64,000 bases of DNA, taken from positions 16,079,547-16,143,546 of the forward strand of contig NW_024037058.1 of assembly GCF_015706575.1 (NCBI RefSeq), read 5' to 3'. The stretch's first letter is position 1, and each line of letters opens with the position of its first letter. Below are positions 44,570-57,300 of this stretch, piece by piece. The notes under the pieces are model-generated. The model was not told the DNA's origin, made no database searches, and saw only the letters and a list, made by a program, of their open reading frames with translations. Both the position numbers and the translations under genes were made by a program. Source of the DNA: Patiria miniata. Its lineage: Eukaryota; Echinodermata; Asteroidea; Valvatida; Asterinidae.

Positions 44570-45135
44570 ATCAAGTCATTACAGGTCACTCACAAGTGAA
44601 TCGAGTTAAAATCAGGTCAGGTCACAAGTCAAAAATCAAAAATCAATCCAGTAATGTCACAAAAACACATGAGATGAGGATAAGAAAGGAATGCCCTTGT
44701 CAGAGCGCATTTGAAGAGCTTCTGACTTGACTTGAGACTGGTGAAATTGAAAAAAAACAAGCAATTGACTTGTGATGACTTGTGACAACTTTTGATGCAT
44801 TGTGATGACTGGTGACAACTTGCGATGACTAGCAGTGAACTTATGAGACTTGTGATAGCTTGTGATGACTTGAGGTCACTTGGTGACGACTGATGATGAG
44901 TTGTGATGACTGGTGACAACTTGTGATGACTAGCAGTGAACTTACGAGGACTTGTGATGACTTGAGATCACTTGGTGACGACTGGTGATGAGTTGTGATG
45001 ACTGGTGACAACTTGTGATGACTAGCAGTGAACTTATGACGACTTGTGATGACTTGAGGTCACTTGTGACAACTTATTAACAGTTGTGATGACTGGTGAC
45101 AACTTGTGATGACTTGTGATGACTCATTACAACTC
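44570..45135. repeat. Decamer minisatellite (TGACTTGTGA-type)
   Basis: Mostly complement units, tgacttgtgatgacttgtga and tgacaacttgtgatgactag, after a short block in the forward orientation (44575-44645). A higher-order unit of about 85-110 bp with gactagcagtgaactta repeats three times. It ends 14 bp before the IPPK stop codon. Confidence 0.9.
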
Positions 45136-45148
45136 AGGGAGTTAGGCA

Positions 45149-45335
45149 TCAGCAGCCTGGAGTGACCACTGATGGCTCCACAATTCCATTCTGATGTCGT
45201 CTGACGTAACCCCGTGCAATCTTCCTGTCCAGCGATTCGTACGTGGGTATTTTGGTGGACGGCTTTGGGTCTAGATCCACAACGGATGCTGAATATAAGT
45301 AACGCCTACCCTGAGGAGACTGGACCAGTGAGACA
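45149..45335 (-). CDS. IPPK: IPPK exon 12 (last)
   Basis: Acceptor cttgcag|TGT at 45336/45335, phase 2; stop TGA at 45151-45149. The product has YLYSASVVDLDPKPSTKIP then YESLDRKIARGYV, matching human FSVSVLDLDLKPYESIP. An alternative acceptor (tctcctag) about 18 nt upstream would break the frame or lengthen the exon. Confidence 0.93.
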
Positions 45336-48300
45336 CTGCAAGGCAGGGGGGAACTAGGAGAACAAATCATAAAGAAGGAATAATAGGGCTTTTAATGGAC
45401 GAGCTCCTCCAAAAATCACACATTTTTAGAAAACAAAACGGACTCAAGATGAGAAATCACCAAGGAGTTTGTGGTAGAACAATCATGTATATCTGGTTTG
45501 GTGGTGTTTGGTGTTTTTTTTTTGCTTTTTCTTCTTCCTCTTTTTTTTGGTTCTTAGAAGAACCTGTTAACTAGGCGTTTCAAACATTGCGCTCTATTTG
45601 TCCTCTGGAGAGTGAGAACAAGAAGTGCATACCAATATCAGGTTCTGCCCTTCACCGACGTAGAAGAGCATACTTTTGGAAGCATTGAGTCGACCACTTC
45701 TTCTCAAAGCTACACAATTCAAAGAGAGATATGTAATGCTTCCACAAAGAAAAGGTGAATTTGACAACCTCCATAGGAGCCATTAGTGAGGCAGAACCTT
45801 AACTGTGCACCTGTGCCAGTGCTCAATGCTCTGAAAAGGTAACCAAAATGCACATGCCTCAAATTTCAGAACGTGTGCGTGATGCGCGCAAGCATGGTTT
45901 CACAGAGTAATGGCTTCTACTTTTGTTCACCAGATTTAGTCTGTACATTTGATCCATTCACCTTTTCTCCTGTGTGACCAGTTGCACAGCCAGCATGATG
46001 GAGCAGTCTTGCAAGGTGCGAGTGATGAGATATTCCCGGATCAGTTGCACCGCATCCTTGATGCTGATGCCCGAGACGTCTAGCGTCCCGTTAGTCCGTC
46101 CATTCTTGAGATTGCCCAGAAACCTCCAGGTCTCCTCATCCATGCTCGAGAAATCCTCGTCGTACGGAAAATCCAGACGGTATTTCTCACTGTGTATTTG
46201 AAAAGGAGCGGTCGAGCTATTTTAAAGAACTACTATCCAAGTTAAACCCTAACTCCTGGAGCTCTTTTACTAGAACGTATCCTGAATCCGCCGAAATCCA
46301 CCAATTTTGACACGCAAAAGATGCTGGTATCCTTAGTCCATCAGAATCCCCCAGTGTAGATACTGGAGGTATCCAGAATCTGCCAAAGTCCATCAGCAAA
46401 AGTCTTGATGGATTCTGGCAGATTCAGGATACCATGGTGGCATAAAAAAAAATACAGCATGTTTTTCCATAGAGTCTTCAAAATCCATCACCTAAATTTC
46501 TGGTGGATTTTTGACGGATTCAGGATACCATGCTCGCATGAAAATTGTGATGTGTGTTGTTGCATAGAATCCATCAAAATATACCAAATGCATGGTTCAA
46601 CTGCTGGTGGATATGATGTGGGTTGCTTTTCCTTTCAACTTGGGCTGTGGGTAATTATGCATACTAGATGTTTGCATTGTCTGGAAGGGCTATTTCAATG
46701 AGCCATTGTCCCACCCCAGCATTGCTTTGTCTGGATGGGTTATGTACATAATCCATTGTTTATATGCTAAAGCCTAATAAGCTGCAGTCACAAGCTCCCA
46801 ACCGCCCGGTACATACATTTTTGTACAGCATGTGACAGACCTGGCAGGGCTACAAGCAGTAAACATAGCCAAAGAGTTATTCTGTTGAGATCCTAAATCC
46901 ACAAAGTCCCCCAACAGCTCAATATGGAGGTATCCAGAATCCATCAAAATCCTGCAGTTCCGCTAGGCTTACAATCCTGAATCCATCGAAATCCCCCAGT
47001 TTCTGCAATATGGAGGTATCCTGAATCTGCCAAAATCTCCCGAAACAGGGGGGGGGGGGGCCTGGATTTTGATGTATTCAGGTACATTAGGGTTAACGCA
47101 ACATTATCTTTAACCCTCCTGCTATTTAAACAGTAACAGACAGTCAAAATTCAATTCCACTTCCCCTGCTTTACTTTTAACAAAGGCTAGTCACCAGCAG
47201 TCTGATCATATGTCAAGCAAGCACTGTAACTAGACAACTGGGTCCGAAGACAAAGCAGGCAAGTTGTGGTCACAGCTGTTTCATCACTCACAAGGAGTCA
47301 AAGCATAGCGGTATCAAGCTGCTTAAACAGTCCCAGCCAAAACAGCCAGTCGATCAAGCTTTATGTAGGCTCGGAATTCTTAACTGTTGAAAACAGTCAC
47401 TTTTTGATTTTGACTGAAAGGACTACCGTAATTTCCTGCGGATAAGACGCGTCTTATCTGACTTTCTAGACCACAAAAACATCGCTGCGCCTTATCTACA
47501 GGTGCGCCTTATCTGGTGTCGCTTGAGTTCAAAGTGACGGTCTTTGTGTGAAGAATTCTTTCAATGCCGCAATCAATAATGCGATCAACCAAGGCTCAAC
47601 TCTCCAGACATTGTGACCGTATTTTCATTCCAACAATGCCGCGATGTGTTGATCCCCCATGATCGTGCTTTCCTTCCAACAATGCCGCAATGCGTTGATC
47701 CCCCTTTAATAGTGATCGTGCTTTCGTTCCAACAATGCCGTCATACAAACGTTTTTCTTTGTGGCCGTTTTTTCATTCCGAAAATGCTGCAATCAGAATT
47801 ACTTAAACGTTTGGAAATCGCATTCACTCAAATTCTATTGTGTGAACGTTGAGGGTGTTTATTGTACAGGATATCTTCGAAGTCTGCAAGCCTGAAGATC
47901 AAGATGAAAACAGTGCGAGTCGGTAAAAGCGGCTCAGGAAAGCGTACTTCCGGCCCGAGCGCCATGTTATGCATACAGAGACCGCGCGAACCTCAGTGCA
48001 CGTGTGGCCGAACATTTTGTAGAAACACGCTGCGGTGTATCATCAAGTCCGAGCGGTAAAATCTCGTTAAAATATATATTTCAACGGACAAATACATACA
48101 CAGAGAAGAGAGATCACGTTCTGAGAATTAATTTGCGGAAATTCTCTTTCTCCACCGATGTATGTTATTTTCTACGATCCAAATTCGTCCTGATACGCTA
48201 CTGTAGTCATGCACGGAACATCATGGTCCGGTACCGTATGTAGGCCGTAGTCACTGGTTCCTGGCCCACATCATAGCTTTGATTCTGTAAGCATGCGATG

Positions 48301-51300
48301 GGAACCAACGAATACTGATGGCACTGCTGCCGCACGGAATATCCTACAGCGGCATGGCTTCGACGACGTGCATCACAAATGCGTCAGAATTACAGGCCTT
48401 TTCGTCAAGATTTAGCGTGTCAAGATGAAATAATATCGTGTAAACGATTATGTTGTGCATGCAAATGGCGTGTGTAATATTACTGTGCGTATCGGCGGCT
48501 GAAAATGTGATCGGCAATTTGTTTTCTGTGTACGGTGAGTAATTATACTGACACTGTGACAGCTCGGTTACTTCTCCCACGCGGTCTGGGTAAATTTTCC
48601 CGTGTCGAAAGTCCAAGTGCGGACAGTGGTCACATTTGACCATTTCTCATTTTACTATCGTCTCGGTAAAACCTTCCAAAAAAAAAGTCCAGTGCGGACA
48701 CGGCTTAATTCATCCTCCGAATAGTGTGATCGTTCTAAGGCAACACAATGGCCCCTTTGTGGCGATGTACCGACACCGGGTGACGCCTGGTGTTCTTCTG
48801 TGTGCGGTCAAACATGCGTCTTATGCGGCGGTGCGCCTTATCTGTTGGCGTTTGATTTTTTTGGGGGTGATTTTAGGGACCTGCGCCTTATCCACCGCGC
48901 GCCTTATCCGCAGGAAATTACGGTACTTGGCACAGAATGTATGTTTGCATAGGAGGGTTAACTTAACATGTTAACCAAAAATTGCACATTTGCAACCCTC
49001 CGACGATTTTTTTTTAAAGCAGGTTACCTTTGCATCTCCAATGCACTCTTATTGATATACTGGAGCGGTCTGTGCGTCGCTTTTATGGCACTTGATATAA
49101 GCACATTATTTTTGTGCTAACATGCTTATAATGTGCTTATATAAAGCGGCGCACAGACCACTCAAGTATACTTCCAACAGGAAACACTGGGCAATTGTCA
49201 AGACCAAACAGTACCTGTGTTCAGGATGCAGCTTGATGTACTGCAAGACCTTCTGATAGAGTGGCAAGATGACATCAATCTCTAGGACAGTCAACGACTG
49301 GCCGGCCACAAGTCTCCTCAGGATGCAGTTGTCACTCGGCTTCATGCTCACTCCGGTCGGGTATTTGTCTGAAATGGGACGAGGGCTTTTACTGAGTTTT
49401 TGATCATCAGAGATTACTTCAAAAGTTATTTATTGTACTTTTTAAAGTTTTCTGAAAAGATCCCTGGCCACATGGCACACATGGATGTACGGCAAATTTG
49501 ATGACACTTGAAAACATCGGCGTTTGAACATGTCGGGGCTGAAATTTACTCCCTTAGCAAATTGTTTGTGTTGGAAAGTTGCAGTGCCAGTAATTTCCAT
49601 GACAAAGTTCACATGCACATTTACACAGAGTATGGACCGAATCTCAAGCCGCATACTTTCAGCAAACTATTAAATGCGTTCCATCTCAGTTGCTTTTAGA
49701 AGTTGATCATAAACTGTCTACAGTCAAGCAGGGCCCAGGATCTAGGGGGAGGTTACGGGGGTTGCGACCCCCACCCCCCCCAAAAAAAAAATTAGCCGCT
49801 GACTAATGTTAGGATACTAGTGAAATGGGGCCAAAAATAATAAATGGAATGCTAAAGTTCCTAAATTTATTCTCAAATTTTCTTAGAATGCAGGAGAAAG
49901 TATAGTAGATTTAAAAAATTTTGGGGGGAGAGGGAGGGGGAGGGGGAGAGGGGGAGGGGGGAGCCCCCAGACCCCCTAGCAAGCCCCCAGACCACCTAGC
50001 ATAACGTGTCTTCGATCGGCACACCTTTACTCCAGGCATCATTATGAGTACCTTTATAACAGCTGCTATATCCACTCTCAGCACACGTCTGTAATCCCTG
50101 CATTGATCTGTTGGCATGCGCTCTTTGCTTGATTCCATTCTTTGTACTGGATGACATCAAGGCCTGTATGATGACATCTAGAAACGACTGGACGCAGGAG
50201 CTGCGTACACAAAAACAAGGAAACAAATTACCCGACACATGTACAATGTCAAAAAATTATACTAATTTCCCCAACTGAGGTTTCCAAACTGGAACTTTAA
50301 GGACACAGTTTGAAACAATGAACTACCAATTCTTCATGGAACCATTAACTCAAAAATGAAGTGCGATGTTATACAAATATTGAGTGGCTCATCGTGGAAT
50401 GGGAGGAATATTATCGCAAGGTAAAATCTGAGCTTTTCCATTTCACGAGGCGAAGCCGAGTGAACTGGAAAAGTCCAGAGCACACACTCTGTTTTGGTTC
50501 CTTTTCTTTTCTTGACCCACCTTTGGAGCGGACTTTCTGGGATCTTCTTCTCCCCAACACAGTCATCCTCAAAGTATTGCCGCAGGTGCTCCACTAATTC
50601 ACCTTGTTCAGCCTCAGTTGGGGTGGACTTCTCCTGGACGTGGTAGATGGCGACGCCATCCTGTTAAAAACGGAAGGACTGCATATTTCAACGAAGTTAT
50701 GGTTAGCCTTCCAACCACAATACTTGCAGTCATGGCAATCATAAAAGTCAGGCCACTAGTAACAATGATGAAAAAACAGCAAAGGAATGGGTGGGTGGGT
50801 GGGTGGGTGGTGGTTGAGGGGGGTGGGGGTGGGTAGCAATGGGTGGGTGGGTGGGTGGTTGAGGGGGGGGGTGGGGGTGGGTAGCAATGGGTGGGTGGGT
50901 GGGTGGGTAGTGGAAGGACGGTTGGTAGCAATGGGTGGGTGGTCGAGGGGGGGGGGTGGGGGTGGGTAGCAATGGGTGGGTGAGTGGGTGGTTGAGGGGG
51001 GGTGGGGATGGGTAGCAATGGGTGGGTGGGTGGTTGAGGGGTGCTTGGTAGCAATGGGTGGGTGGGTGGTTGAGGGGGGGTGGGGGTGGGTAGCAATGGG
51101 TGGGTGGGTGGTTGAGGGGCGGTTGGTAGCAATGGGTGGGTGGGTGATTGGGGGGGGGGAGGGAGAAGAAAGGATAAACACACTGAACAATTCTCTCCAC
51201 ATACGACCTGCTTGCGCATGGCCTGCTTGCGCTGTATGCGGACATGGCTTAAACCCTCAGTCTCAGGCCGTTCCAAACCCCGGCTTCGTCTCAATTTCAG

Positions 51301-54300
51301 AGCCACCCCCCCCCCCCCCCCCCCGAACATTTTTCTTTCGCTAGGCAACTGGTCACAGCACATTTGAGACTAGATGACTTGTGATTGGTGGTGACTCTGC
51401 CAGAAATTCATTGAAATCAGAAACCTCATCCACTGCTTGAATTAGAAGGTTTACATGACAGATACAACAAGAGGCCATTTATTTTCAAATCAACAGTGTC
51501 AATCTTTTGAAACAGAATTCAACATCTGAAGCTGACCCTGCACAACATGAACAAAACCGATACAAAACTTCAGCCAAAAAAATAAATTTCAAACTGGGCA
51601 GAGTTTGGTGATAACTTCCACTGATGAGCCAGTCAAGATGATCAAGAAAAAAGGTTTTCCTGGAAAATTTTGAACATCATTATCCATGAAATATAACGCG
51701 AGCACGGTTGGTATGCTTGTCGGTTTGTTTTTTACCTTAAAGATCCTCAAGTTGTTCTGAGGGTTTTCCAGCAACATATTGAGGCTGTACTTCATTCTGG
51801 ATGGGTCGCTGAAACGATTGTTACAAAACAAATCACATGTCAAAATAATGAACCATAACACATAAAAGCAAAGCAGTTCCTTGATAGGTAAAGTCAAGTC
51901 AAGTCTGTCATGAGCCATTATGGCCCATCAGGCCAGCATTTATCTCCCGTTTCCTTGGCATGAAACGACTGAGAATATTTCCCCTGGACGGGACACCAGT
52001 CCATCGTAGGTTATTCCCCAGTTAAATGCTGGTACCCACTTATACTCCTGGGTGGAGAGAGGCAAGTGGGGGTGAAGTGGCTTGCCCAAGGACACATCGA
52101 ATGGCCAGTACCTGGATTTGAACCCCGACCTGCTGATCATGAGTTACAAACCTAACTGCTAGGCCACACTCCCACAGGTACATTGCATAAATACACTGAA
52201 ATTCGCTTTATTTTAAGAAGAAAACAATGACAGCATTAAGAGAGAACCACTGTAGAGCCAAGTGTTCAATGTCGGCCTAGCTTTCTTAATTAGCAGTTTA
52301 GTTGGAAAAAATGTTGCAACCTGACGCCACTTCCCAGACTGTGTACAAAGTCTATGGAGAGTCAAGAAAATGTTCCAAGTATTTCCAACCAAATTGGAAA
52401 TGTTTCTCAGACCCAGATTCATGTCTTATCATCATTTTTGCAATGACTGACCTTCATTGAGATGATATATGAAGAAAAAAGTGGCATCAGGTTGCAACAT
52501 TTTTTCCGTTTAGTTTTCTAGCTAGATATACTAAAACATGATTACTTATCCCCCTCCCCCAGAGTTACAGCTTAGTCAACGTGTGTGGTGCTGCTGTCTA
52601 ATTCCAAAATACGATTGGCAGCGCTGAATAACAATTTCAACAAAAACGGGAATTCAGATTATGTGTTATGCTTGCTAATTTATCAAAAGACAATGCCTGA
52701 ACATGTTTAAGACTGAACATGCATTGAAATCTATCTTTATCAGTGAGTATTAAAGGGAATATACATCGTTTGCTTTTGCTGTAATTTTCAGAAATGGATG
52801 GAATTGGGGGGTTGGAAATATGTAGCAAATACAGTTACACTGACTTTTTTGAGGTTTTGGGTTCGAAAATGCTATAAAAACCAAGAAAAACAATCATTTT
52901 CCTGTAGTCTGGTTCCCTGACTCAATATAAGAAGAAACAGAGCAGTTTACATACATTGGGGAATTGTAAGGTCAGGGAACCAGTCTAGCTGGCTCGTACC
53001 CGTTCATAGGTTTGTAATCGATTGCAAACAAGTGCGATGGTCAATTGGGGCCAGTATTTGAAAAAAAAAGCCAGTTGTTTCCAACGCTGATCGGCCGATC
53101 AGCGTTGGAAATTGATACAAAAATACCACTTTTCATGAAAATGACAGTATACCAGGTGCCATGATTTTACAGGATGCTTTACACTGTCATTCACTAACAG
53201 TCCAGCAAGGTATTTCAAAATGATTTGGTAGTTTTATTTTTTGATGTTTGCAAATGTTGTATTTTCCCTTTAACTGAACCTGAACGCTGGTTCACAATGC
53301 ACTTTGTTTATTCCATTTATTTCACCGATGGGTCGTTCATTACACTAGGAGACATCAAACTTACCACGAAAATAGGTCTAGTGGACAGTAATGACTACGC
53401 TTCTCCCATATACCCTGTTGAACCTTTCAAATAAATGGGATTTTAAAAATGCAAATTATTAACAGAAATGTAAAAAAAAAAAAAAACATGAACAGAGTCA
53501 AATGAGGGAATAACTGGTAAAATCACATGTGCCCAGAGCTTCCAGACTAAAGACATGCCCAAGGAATTAAATAATTGTTGTATTATTGATTATTCATAAA
53601 TACCTCAGACAGTTTAGCTATTCCTATTGGTCGAGAGCCCGTCACGTGGCCGGTCTTAAACGGATGATAAAGACATCGCTAGCTGGTCTTAAACACTTTT
53701 CCAGTGTCACAATAAAATGTGGACTCCTAAAAATCCAGTGCCTCTTACCGTTTCATTGGTTGAACGCTCACAATCCTCACGTAGGCATGCGCAACACTAC
53801 AAGCGAGTCAGAATTTTATAGTTCTAAATTCAAAACGCAACGCCCCAGGTGCGTTCTGCGTGACATCGCGCAGAACATGTTACGTGCGCGTCAATCTCCA
53901 TAAAAGGGTTGTTTACATCTTACTCGCCAGCTGAACACTCCATTATTTTGCTAGAGGGATGTTTCAAAAAGCATGAAGTGAACTTGTTGAACAAAATCGG
54001 GATTTTTGAACGAATTATTTGATATTTTTATACGGATAAGGTATTTATGAATGGGAATAAATATGTGCTCGGTCGGTATTTATCACTCTGTTTAATACCG
54101 CTTAGAGTCTGGGTGCTGATAATTACCCTCGCCTCCGGCTCGGGTAATTATCAGCACCCAGACTCTAAGCGGTATTAAACGAGTGATTAAAACCTCCGGA
54201 GCACACATTTATTCCCTTATTAACCCGCCCAAGTTTTGGAAAACCACTTTTGCCAAGTATAGTTTAGCACCCCAACTTCAAATTCCTTTGAGGTAATCTT

Positions 54301-57300
54301 CAGTGGAGTATGGATAACACTTCACTCCAGCACAATTCTTTGGAGTGGTTAAGCTCATCAGGGGGTTACAACTGATAATGTAGTAACCAATGGATAACTT
54401 ATCATCAGCCGATGTCGTACAAATCAACCGATACTGTATCACTAACTGATAATGTAACACAAATTGACTGATAGTGTGCTAAATGTTACTAAACTATCAG
54501 TCAATGTTTGTTACATTATCGGTTAGGACCAATAATGTAACAACAATTAACTGATAGTATACAAATATTGAGTGGCTCAGCGTGGAATGGGAGGAATATT
54601 ATCGCAAGGTAAAATCTGGACTTTTCCATTTCACGAGGCGAAGCCGAGTGAACTGGAAAAGTCCAGATTTTACCGAGCGATAATATTCCTCCCATTTCAC
54701 AATTTAAAGCCACTCAATATTTGTTTTATATAAAACTGACATATAGATCCTTGTCATTTGATATATTTGAACTTTTTTCAAAACAAAACCGGAGGAAAAT
54801 GTATTTCTCTCTTCCAAACCACCCTTTCACGAAAATGTTTGAACCCAACGCTGTAACGCTGGCTCTTTGGAACAATACGCGCTACGCGCAACGCTGAACG
54901 TGCACACCAGCATGCATTTGCACACAAATACCGCGTCATGATCCTAACTGTTGAATAGTATTTCCCATTCCCCATGGGCGGATAGAACTTTTTGAGCCGC
55001 GGCATGAACGGGAGCAATAACGAATGCCACGTGATGTGAGTTCCACCAATCAAATGACAAGGATCTGTATGTCGGTTATATAATGTAGTACATTTTACTA
55101 CGCTATCAATTTTCTTGTGTGACACTGTCGGTTTGTGATACGTTATCAGTTGGTGACTACATTATCAGTTGTAACAGGGGGCAAGCAGGCAGTGTTGGTC
55201 ACGCTTCACTGATCTCTACAGTGCTGTTTTTGTGTGTGACACAGTTAGCTTTACTTCTTATCCCGTCACCTGAAACTGACCTGCAGGGTTTCAAAGGGTT
55301 TTACATATTGCTCTGAATATTGACGTCCCACGAGGAGGGTTAAATACTGAGACTTCATAGGGTGATGTTGTAATTTTAAAGTTCCTGTGTTGATCCAAAG
55401 GGCCAGACTGGCCTGGAACTTAACCTTTGTATCTGACAATTGGGAAACGGCCTTATTCTGATTGGCCAGTCGTGATCAAACCGACAATCTGATTGGTCAC
55501 TCAGTGGGCAACTGACCTTATATTGTTGGAGAAGACAGTAACGACAGACAGAATACTTGATGGCAAGATCGTCAGGAATGTGACCCGACACGGGCAAAAA
55601 GCCTCTCTTTGGCTGAGAAAAAAGAAACACAATATGCAAAGACGAAAATTCTGAGTACAGTGGAATGCCAAACTGTTTCAAACTTTAGGTTATAATGAGC
55701 ATTACTTTTGTCTCCTGAATTGCAAAAGATTCTTAAAAAAAAAAATCTAATGTACCAAATCTTTAAAAAAAAAACAGTTGAAAATAGATCAAAATAATCC
55801 TAGATGACCATGCAAAGCATGAAAGATCGTGAACTGTTTTCATTTCATATTGATCACATTTCAGCTATTTAACCTTCCAGAAAATATTCTGCAATTATTT
55901 TTTTTTAATGTACAAAAAGGTATAAGCAATAGACAATGAGTTAAAGCTGGTTAATTACACTTCATGCAAAGGCAAAAACTGTAAGCAAATCCATCACCAC
56001 AAAGCATTCACTGTGAAATAGGCTCAAGTTGATATGTGTCAACTTTTGGGAACTTACATTTGCTGTGACGTCACAAATTGGCGTTCGCATTAGCACTCAC
56101 AAATACAGAGTACAGAGTGCGACCCATCTAATGCAACAACAAATCAGCATCTTACCTTTAGTTCAATGCAAAACGTTGGACCCTGTGACTGCATTTTATG
56201 TGGATATCGAAGGAAGCAGAAATCGGGGAGGCTGAGGGCGTATTTCTTGCTGATGTCAACCTGCTTATGAAGGCGCTTCTCTGGGCGTTGGGGTTCAAAA
56301 TACTGAGCGACCCTCTCTAGGAAGGCTTGGTTGACTGGGATCATTGCCTGTGTGTTCAGAGTAATACCCATTTATGAAAATGGCAAGAATAACATAATTA
56401 TGTAGGTATTAGTCTCTTTGAGTTACGGTGGCCACAATTGGAGGCTCTCATTGGTTTGAGTAAACTCTTGTTTGTTTGTTTTTCAAATACCTAACTTATG
56501 GCAATTCGTCTTTTGAACTCACCAGATTTAATTAACGTAACGCTCACTAGCATGAGACAAGAAGGATCACTATACCTCATATTCATAATTGAGAGCTGAA
56601 TTCTCGCTGGTCTATTCACTATCACGTGCAAGCCGCTCTTTTTGCTGTTTACCAAGCACGCACGCGAGTATTCACGCACAGGGTAAATGCGCATGCGTGG
56701 CACTACCCGTGCGATAGTCCCCTTCACATGCGCTTTACAAAGCAAAATCTTGTCTTCAGGGGGAGGGGCTTTTTTTTTGGGGGGGGGTGAAATTTTAAGA
56801 TACATACCGACAGACAGATATATTCCGTTCCCAATAACGGTTCAATTACAGTCTCTATAAACCCTTGGAATGGTTGCAAATCATCAGCCATGACCTGCAA
56901 CAAATCAAAACATCATAATGGACAAATTAGTAGCAACAGTAGTACTTTCCTCAACTACAACCTTTGGTGACTCGGGTTCGAATTCAATCAGATGCAGAGA
57001 ATGTATGATGTACTTGACAATCTTGACATTCTACGGTTTTCTCCAAAACCAAAACCTGCCAACACTTTCTTCAAATCATTGTACTTTTATTTTTTTCTAC
57101 CTTCAAGCATTCCAGAAGCAGCTTGATGCCATTTGCTTTTGAGGCAATTAGTCTTGCAGCCAAGCATCAATGTAGATATTGAAATAGATTCTTTGTATTC
57201 CCCATATTTGAGGGTATTTTGTTTATTTATTTTTTTCATTCAGAAACGATGGATGCAGAAGAGGTTTACTATTTGGAACAAAGTTGTGCACCCAGAAGAT

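Larger units (their letters stand above)
54366..55175. mobile_element. Composite element: outer inverted repeat with two nested MITEs
   Basis: Outer ends ttacaactgataatgtagta and acattatcagttgtaa, with clusters of ctgataatgta/ctgatagtgt words pointing inward from both sides. Inside lie MITE family H (54560-54727) and a second inverted-repeat element (about 54730-55083). No coding capacity. Confidence 0.75.

Noticed and set aside
47862-48059. Frame with GKSGSGKRTSGPS, resembling a nucleotide-binding loop
   Set aside because: Only a short GxGSGKR word in a 65-codon frame inside a non-coding transposon; no further ATPase motif.
50614-51363. A 249-codon proline/threonine-rich frame on the minus strand
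   Set aside because: It is produced by the G-rich minisatellite; all three minus frames are open there, and IPPK exon 8 begins at its edge.
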